A stretch of DNA of 64,000 nt from Usnea hakonensis (lineage: Eukaryota > Ascomycota > Lecanoromycetes > Lecanorales > Parmeliaceae): NCBI GenBank assembly GCA_013423325.1, contig BLJB01000238.1:62001-126000 (forward strand), in the 5' to 3' direction. Every line of letters starts with the position of its first letter. Position 1 is the first letter of the stretch. Under the pieces are notes generated by a model. It was not told where the DNA came from. It worked only from the letters and a program-made list of their open reading frames with translations, and ran no database searches. The position numbers were made by a program, and so were the translations under genes. Shown in pieces: positions 57,110 through 64,000 of the stretch.

Positions 57110-58514
57110 ATGGAAGTCAATCACCACCTTTTTAGCTTAGATGAAGTTGACGATGCCACCGCGGCTCTCATAATACAATTGCAGCGCGAGGACGTGGAAG
57201 AGCTGCAGTCGTCAGCCAAGGGCAAAAGTCGCGAAATTGATGTTTGTGATGCTGATATTGCCATGACAATCTTTCAGGAGGAGCTGCAGCAGAGGAGCTC
57301 TATGTTGAAAGACCGCTGCATGAGCCGTAGTATCACACGGGCCGTCATCACGGATTCCACTTTATTGACAGACGCTGTGGCCATTGAAAATTCTATCGCC
57401 AATGATAGACATGTGGCAGAACGACTTGATTCTGGTGAGGAGATTGGGAGCGGCACGGCTGCAAATGTGGGGAACACAGATCTGGATGACCTCTTAATCG
57501 CAAGATTGGTGGCACTCTATGTCTCAGGAACGGAAAGTGATTACCGTACGCCGGCAGCCAACGAAGACGACCATATTGCCAGAGGAGAATCGTCCGCATG
57601 GGCTGCTTCAAGAGAGAACACGTCGGACACGGCCCACCACGAATGTGCATCGTGCGGTGACCATAGGCGGGCGTTCGAGACGTTCCGAGCACCTTGTAGA
57701 CACTACTACTGCCAAGAATGCTTAAATCAACTTTTCGAGCTTTCTACAACAGACGAGACGCTCTTTCCGCCACGATGCTGTCGTCAAGGTATCCCATTAA
57801 GTTCGGTCCGACTCTATCTGAATGGGGAATTGGTACAACGCTTCCTGAAGAAAGCGATCGAATACCGAACGAGCGACAGGACATATTGCTCTCGGCCTAC
57901 ATGCTCCGCCTTCATCACACCAGAAAATATCACAGGCGAGCGAGCGACATGTACTTCTTGCTCCACAACTACCTGCACCATTTGCAAGGGCACCAGCCAC
58001 GACGGAGATTGCCCTGCAGACACTGCAACACAGCAGATGCTAGAAGCTGCTAGAGAGCAGGGGTGGCAGCGCTGCTACAACTGTAGACGACTTGTCGAAC
58101 TGGATGTGGGCTGCAACCATATGACGTACGCTTTCTGCATACTGCTTTTGCTCAACACTGACTGACGCATGTTCCAGCTGTCCTTGTAGCGCGCAATTCT
58201 GCTACGTCTGCGGAGAGCGCTGGAAGACCTGTCCCTGCGACCAGTGGAACGAAGCTCGTCTTTTGGCTCGAGCGCAACAAGTCGTGGCGCGTGAGCAGCC
58301 TCGGAATCCTGCACCTGCCGCGGAACAGTTGATACAGGTGCAGCAGGCGGTGGAGAACCTCCGAGACCGCCACAATTGCACACATGAGAGGTGGCGGTGG
58401 GTTCCTGGGCCCAACCAGTGTGAAGAGTGCTATCACAACCTTCCGCAGTATATCTTCGAGTGCAGGCAGTGTCAGATCAGGGCTTGCAATCGGTGCAAGA
58501 AGAACCGGCTGTGA
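57110..58514 (+). CDS. RBR (RING-IBR-RING2) E3 ubiquitin ligase
   Basis: Two exons, 57110-58125 and 58178-58514, 450 aa, joined in phase 2. The N-terminal ~170 residues are acidic and helical (DDATAALIIQLQREDVEEL). RING1 is at about 180-230 (ECASCGDHRRAF, CRHYYCQECL, PPRCC); IBR at about 258-302 (YCSRPTCSAFI, CTSCSTTTCTICK, HDGDC); RING2 at about 320-362 (RCYNCRRLVELDVGCNHMT-C, FCYVCGERWKTCPC). The catalytic Cys of RING2 (GCNHMTC, about residue 340) is built across the intron, so splicing is needed for activity. A C-terminal Cys-rich tail (HNCTHERW, CEECYHNLP, CRQCQIRACNRCKKNRL) is a feature of a fungal RBR subfamily. RBR ligases form a thioester with ubiquitin before transfer; the substrate is unknown. 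It is the last gene before the RIP block. Confidence 0.92.
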
Positions 58515-59340
58515 GGGGACGGAAACAAGACACCCAAGCAGTGGGATAGACAGGGCGATTGAATAAAAGAAAACGACTGAATGTCAGTGCTAGCGGATTA
58601 AACTGAGTGAGCACCATTTTTGCCTGATCTTCCGAATACCTTGGAAAAAGGTGATCCTCAATGCACATTCATGATTCACTCTTACTCGAGGAGCTGAGAT
58701 AGAATTTGATCCAATCGTCCTGCCCCATGATGCCGGTAAACCATTCCTGTGTACTCCTACTTAGTCAGGTCTAGATCAATGGCGTTGTTCGCGCCCTTAC
58801 AGCCTGGCTCGGTGGGTGAAGTCTAACATGCTAGTCCGGTGTATTTGGTAGCTAATCTTGGCACACTAACTCGAAGGAGGTTATGCGAACGAATAGCAGA
58901 CCAGGAACGATCTTCTTTTCCCTTTTACAAGACGTACCGCATGGCTAATGGTCTCGGGTAGAATTCCATCTTCCACCTGGCTCCTCATCTACGCTAACCC
59001 TCAACTCCAAACAAGAGACCAAGCGTAGAGTGAGGGTATCTCTTTGATCCGCCGCCCTGCAAGTTACACCACCAAGGAGTGCAATCAAGCGGTTCCTAGA
59101 GAGGCGATTGTATCGTAGAATCTGGACCCTAGCAATGTCTGGGGAGGGTAAACCACAATTGTTTACCTGAATGCAATTGTTCGAGAAGTAGAGATGATAA
59201 GATACACTTTGTGAAGTGGGAGCGCGGCTTTGTGTTGGTGGTCCTAGTGGCTTAGTAATGGCTCATTCCGAACATGGGCCAAATACGCCATAATGAGAAT
59301 GGGGCGGAGAATGGCTTTTGGTGGTGGAATGGTAAATGCC
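58515..59340. other. Transition from gene space to AT-rich block
   Basis: Ordinary base composition with normal CpA/TpG frequency up to about 59338, then an abrupt change. No supported gene. Confidence 0.6.
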
Positions 59341-59562
59341 TAAGGCTTCGGGATTTTCCTATAGCTATATAGTAATTACTATATGGATTTAGGCTACTCT
59401 CTATTAAATTTATATATATAGTAGGTCCTCTTCCCTCCTAAAGAGTATCTTTCTTAGTAGTCTTATTATATAGATCGAGTTAGCCCTAGCCCTAATATAA
59501 TATTAGTAAGGTAATTATTATTCTCTATATAATTTAAATTATAATTATTAATAGATTATAAG

Positions 59563-59583
59563 CCCGGTTAGCTATTAACCGGG
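59563..59583. repeat. Perfect 8-bp inverted repeat (hairpin) inside the RIP block
   Basis: CCCGGTTA and TAACCGGG flank a GCTAT loop. Such a GC-containing palindrome is unusual in an otherwise TA-dominated region; it may be a remnant terminal or regulatory structure. Confidence 0.6.
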
Positions 59584-60007
59584 TATCTAATACGCTACGA
59601 GTATTACTACTATTAATACGCGTTATAATACGTCTATAAGAAGGCTCTAGGGACCGGAGCGAGTCTAGGGATAATAAGAATATAGGCGGTATAGTACTAT
59701 AGGGAGACTAAAAAAGAGATTAATCCGCTAGAGGTATAGTAATAATAATAGTAAGGCCTTCTAATACTAAATAAGATAAGTAGAAAGAAGGTATAATAAA
59801 AGAAAAAGACTACAAAGTAGCTAAAGAATAGCTAGATATTAATAAAGTACTAGATTTCGATAAATTTATAAAGATAGATCTAAATAAACCTTTAAAAGCC
59901 GATATTATAAAGTCTTCCTCTATTAAATTAATAATACTAAAGGGCCTTAATTACTATATATAAATCTAGGACCTCCGGAATTTCTTTAATAGACGAGGAG
60001 TATTCGG

Positions 60008-60150
60008 AATCGCATCGGCAATTCGGGGAACTCGGCCCCGGGCGCAACGGACGGTCAAATGGGCCCCGGGCTATTATGCGCATATACCTGCTATTAAGAA
60101 CAATTATAGCCCCGGGCTCCTATATAAGTAGCCTCGGGCCATATTATTAA
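60008..60150. promoter_or_regulatory. GC-rich island with TATA box inside the RIP block (LTR-like)
   Basis: About ten CpA/TpG dinucleotides occur here, in contrast to the flanks. Three near-copies of a GCCCCGGGC palindrome (60034-60043, 60061-60071, 60109-60117) are followed at once by TATATAAG at 60121-60128. The arrangement resembles a promoter, possibly of a retroelement LTR. This is inference. Confidence 0.4.
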
Positions 60151-61018
60151 TATATATAAATATAGTTATATTTAATATACTTTCTATTATTCTTTTACTC
60201 GTTATATAATCTATACTCCCTAGTATCCTTAATCTTTAGTAGTAAAAGTAATACCGCCATATCTAATATATCTATAATTATATAAATTAATATTAATTAC
60301 TATAGTATAGTTTTAAATCTAATCTAAGCTATTTATACTATTATTTATACTTTTAATCTTATTATAGTAGAATATACGCTATTAATATCTTATATAATTA
60401 ATATAATATATTAAATTATAGTAAACTATAGTTACGCTCGTCTTCTATATTAATTTCTACTTCTTAAAAACGCTATATATAGATAATAAAACTATTATAC
60501 TCTAGTAGATTATTAATAATTAATTAGGGTTAATCTTTATATTTATAATATTATATTACTTCTTTACCCTTTTTAGTATCTAGCTTCTTTATCTAGATAG
60601 TATAGCTTAGTTCTAGCTTAAGGGTAATAGGGTTCTCGCGACCCTTAACTAGAGCCTTATACTTATCCGGGGCGAGTATCTTATCGTTAGTAGGCTTTAG
60701 TTTAGAAGAGTTATTTACGGCCTAGAGGGAAATTAGTTACTAAGGTATAATTAAAGTTAAGATAACTTATAATATTTAAAGATTTATTATTTAATATATT
60801 TTAGATAACTACTAGACGTTAGCCTCTATATAATTAGAAACTAGTTATAAAAGCTATATCCTACTTACCTATATATTATAATTACTTAAGGATTTATTAT
60901 TATTAATCTATATTATATTAGTAACTACTTCTATTTAGCTATCTAGGGTAGATAATATATATAACTTTACTCTCCCCTATAGGATTTATTCCTTAAATAT
61001 TATTCCGTTATTAGTAAG

Positions 61019-61165
61019 AATATACTAAAGATTTACTAAAGATCTATTAAAGATCTACTAAAGATCTATTAAAGATCTACTAAAGATCTATACTAGATCT
61101 ACTAAATATTAATTATAAAATATTAGTAGATCTAGACTAGATCTTTAGTAGATCTTTAGCGAGAT
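61019..61165. repeat. 11-bp tandem repeat leading into a long inverted repeat
   Basis: Units ACTAAAGATCT / ATTAAAGATCT alternate five to six times from 61024 to about 61081. The sequence from about 61067 to 61109 is then mirrored, with few mismatches, by 61119-61160 in reverse complement around an AATTATAAA loop, giving arms of about 40 bp. Confidence 0.7.
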
Positions 61166-64000
61166 AAATAGTCCTAGATTACTAGACGACTTATTATTTT
61201 TATTCCGAGTTCGGGATCCCTACTAGTATCTTTATAACCCTAATAATATTATTAAGTAAAATTAATATAGTAGTAATACTTATTACTTATATTAGCTACT
61301 AAATACTCGGAAGATAACCTACTATCTATATAGGCTCCTATTTTATCTTAACTATTTATAGATAGCTTCTCGACTAAATTATTAGCTTCTAAATTAGAAG
61401 AATCTAGATCCTTAATAGAGTCTTTAAAGGGAAAATATATCGGCTCGTTCTCCTTATCTAACTTCTTATACTTTCTAAATCGAGATAAGATCTTCTTTCG
61501 TAGCTTTATCTATATACGCGCCTATTATAATATCCCTTAATAGTACTATATCCCTTTTATCTTCTCGTAACTATCTATTATTATACTATTAGCCCTAGTC
61601 TATCTACTTATAAGAGATTAGCCTATATACTATTAATATATTACCCCTCGAATTTAATTATAATCTACGATCCGTACTTAAACTCCTCTATATAGTATCG
61701 AATTATCGCTATTATTATTATAATAGTTTCTAGGGTAATAGAATTAAATATATACTTAGTTAGACTCTAGTATATAAACCTAATATATTCCTTTTTAAAG
61801 AATATAGAACTAAAGACCTTAATAAGTATAGAGCTTATAAATATCCTAGATAATTCCGGCTATTTCTTAATTAATAGTACTATACTAAAAAAGAAGAGGA
61901 AGATCTTATATAGATATAATCTTTACTTAAAAATATAAATTTTCGTAATAAAGTCTTTATATAATTAGCGGTATCTCGACTACCTCTAAAATTATAATAA
62001 AGACTAACGACTTTATATATAGTATCTATTATATAAGATTAGTAGTTACCTATAGTATTAAAGAGCTATACTTAAATTAGTAGTATATATCTAATATAAT
62101 AATATAGAGTCGTACCTTTCTTACTTCTACTAGTTTAGGTAGTAGCTTTATATTCCTATCTATTATATCTTTTACCTAATTTAGCCGTTTATCTAGTCTC
62201 TTTTATATATTCCCTATAAGATCTAATAATTATATTTTTTAATAAGAGTCCGCCTAAGGCCTATAGCCGAGACTCCTATATCTAGTAACTACCGTTACTT
62301 ATAGATAAGGGATTACTTAATAAATTATTACTTCGTATCCCGGTATAGGAGTAAATTTATAGCGCCGGGCTATACTACTCTAGAGGAGTATTTTTTTAGA
62401 ATAATAATAATATTCGTACTATTATTTATAGTATCCTTAATCTATACTTTTAATATATTAGGATACTAGTTTAGAATAATATAAAGCCGAGGATATTACC
62501 TCGTATCTATTAATATAAGAGTAGTTAGATAAAGACGTATATAATTTTTTCCCTTAGGATATATCTTTAGAAAACGAAAGGGTTAATATAGATTATAGTC
62601 TATAAATATAACCCTCTAGATTAAGCTTACGACTTACTATATATTATATTTATAAAGATAATATATCCGCTCTATTTAAGATACGCCCCTATCTTCGCCG
62701 TTTTAATAGGCGTAGAGATTAATTTTTATCTAATCTAAATTAGCTATCTAAATTGTCCTTATCTTTATACGTATAGATTAGTAGCTATTATTAGGGTCTC
62801 GATAGCTATTACTATATTAACTCCGAATATATTAGTACCTCGTTTTTAAGCTATTACTAGAATAAGGTAAAAGGTAGATTAGTTAGATATATATAAAATA
62901 GTAATATAATAGTATATATATAATAATAGAATATTTAGCCCGTAAAGGAAGATTTAAATAAAGATTTAGAATAGAAGAGATATAATAAAGAAGGGGGGAT
63001 AGAATAGAAAAATAATAATATTCTCTTTATTATATATTTATTTATTTCTACTAATTTCTCGATCTAGGATAGATCTAGTCTAGATCTAGAATAGACCGCG
63101 CTAGACGAATCTAGTTTAAATCGCTAAATATACGCGAAGCTCTATAAATCTACTCGCGATTCTCTAGACTATATATTATATTAATATTAACTAAATAGTA
63201 TATAACGAGGGAGGTTCCTTTATTCTAGTTACTAGTAGCTACTCCTTATTTTAAGAAACCCTATTCGTAAGATTCCTACCCCTATTATATATTTAGTAAT
63301 TACAGGTACCGCCTTATTAAAATAAATAATTTATAGCTACGGTACGAAAATATTACTACTTAGATTATATCTACTATTAGCCGCTTTATTCTATCTTATT
63401 ACTATCTATTATAGTCTAGGTCCTTTAACTACCTACTTATTTAATTAGAGATCTTACGCCCTTTATAGATATATTCTTAAGTAATCTCGCCCCTTAATAA
63501 AGAGGCTTTATTACTACTTAATAGTTTACTAACCCCGTTATTAGAATCCTTACTAATTTATTAGCGGCTATTATATTACCCTATTCTAATTAATAGCTAA
63601 TTACTATCCGCTAGTTTTCTAAATTTAGCTTTCTTACTATTACTATCTCCGCCCCTTAATAACGACTTAGATATAAATAATAACTACTTCTAAATAATAT
63701 TATTACCTCCCTCGTCCTATATAAAATTATATTATTTAAGCTTTAATATTAATAATTATCTATATAAACTATTTAGAGATAAATCTAGTAGTAATAATAG
63801 ATTATATAGGTATTAATTAGATATAATAATAATTAATACCTCGAGCCCTATTAGTCAATAGGAAAAATATTCGAAATTTTTAGATTTAGAATACTTATTA
63901 TCTACTATAAATAATCTAACCTTTAAGTTCTATCTAATTATCCCTATATCGAGTCTTTTACTAGTATCGGTCTTATCTCTCCGTTCTTAGAAATTCCGCG

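Larger units (their letters stand above)
59341..64000. mobile_element. RIP-degenerated repeat block (probable transposon remnant), right end outside the window
   Basis: More than 4.6 kb that is extremely TA-rich and nearly lacks CpA and TpG dinucleotides on both strands, while CpG persists; for example positions 60301-60360 and 61381-61440 have none. This is the pattern of RIP (C to T in CpA context, seen in Pezizomycotina on duplicated DNA) rather than general CpG deamination. No open frame survives, so no domain can be named. Element class is unknown; a TATA-bearing island at 60.0-60.15 kb hints at an LTR. The left edge is at about 59341. Confidence 0.85.

Noticed and set aside
59341..64000. 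Attempt to identify transposase or reverse transcriptase domains
   Set aside because: RIP has introduced stops in all frames; no motif could be read, so no element class is claimed. No CRISPR-like or prokaryotic features are present.

Overview
This window is nuclear DNA of a filamentous ascomycete (Pezizomycotina). The evidence is short spliceosomal introns (about 40-170 bp, GTRNGT donors, CTRAY branch sites, YAG acceptors), typical fungal families (rhodopsin-domain membrane proteins, NACHT-ankyrin STAND protein, 2EXR/F-box proteins, GMC oxidoreductase, NCS1 permease, THI20-type fusion), and a terminal AT-rich block in which CpA/TpG are almost absent, the signature of repeat-induced point mutation (RIP). 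The gene set feels like Leotiomycetes, but that is only an impression.

Layout. 0-10 kb: a truncated rhodopsin-family gene (-), a small secreted protein with a G-homopolymer frameshift (+), a two-exon capsule-polysaccharide-type glycosyltransferase (-), a SET-domain protein (+) and a four-exon aquaporin (-). 10-16 kb: a secreted hypothetical protein (-), then a tandem array of three paralogous small secreted proteins (-) sharing a three-exon structure. 18-26 kb: 2-methylcitrate dehydratase (+), a long polypyrimidine/polypurine tract, and a membrane-anchored GH16 glucanase (-). 29-37 kb: a ten-exon THI20-like HMP-P kinase/TenA fusion (+) with an assembly gap inside one intron, and a five-exon NACHT-ankyrin protein (+). 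38-49 kb: a 2EXR-like protein (-), an 862-aa 'ipa'-type protein with a HicA-like tail (+), a Cys-rich CXC-like protein (-), a GMC oxidoreductase (+) and a purine-cytosine permease (-). 52-58.5 kb: a second rhodopsin-family gene (+), an F-box gene broken by a frameshift (+) and an RBR ubiquitin ligase (+). From about 59.34 kb to the end the sequence is a RIP-degenerated repeat.

No operon-like logic links the genes; they are independent eukaryotic transcription units. Exon structures were derived by hand from splice signals and phase, and each complete model closes in frame. The most unusual pattern is an abrupt change of strand composition inside at least seven genes: the upstream coding part is C-rich and the last 0.1-0.4 kb before the stop is G-rich on the coding strand. 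Other points are the secreted-protein triplet, the missing catalytic Cys in the THI20 kinase half, and a small un-RIPed GC island with a TATA box inside the RIP block.
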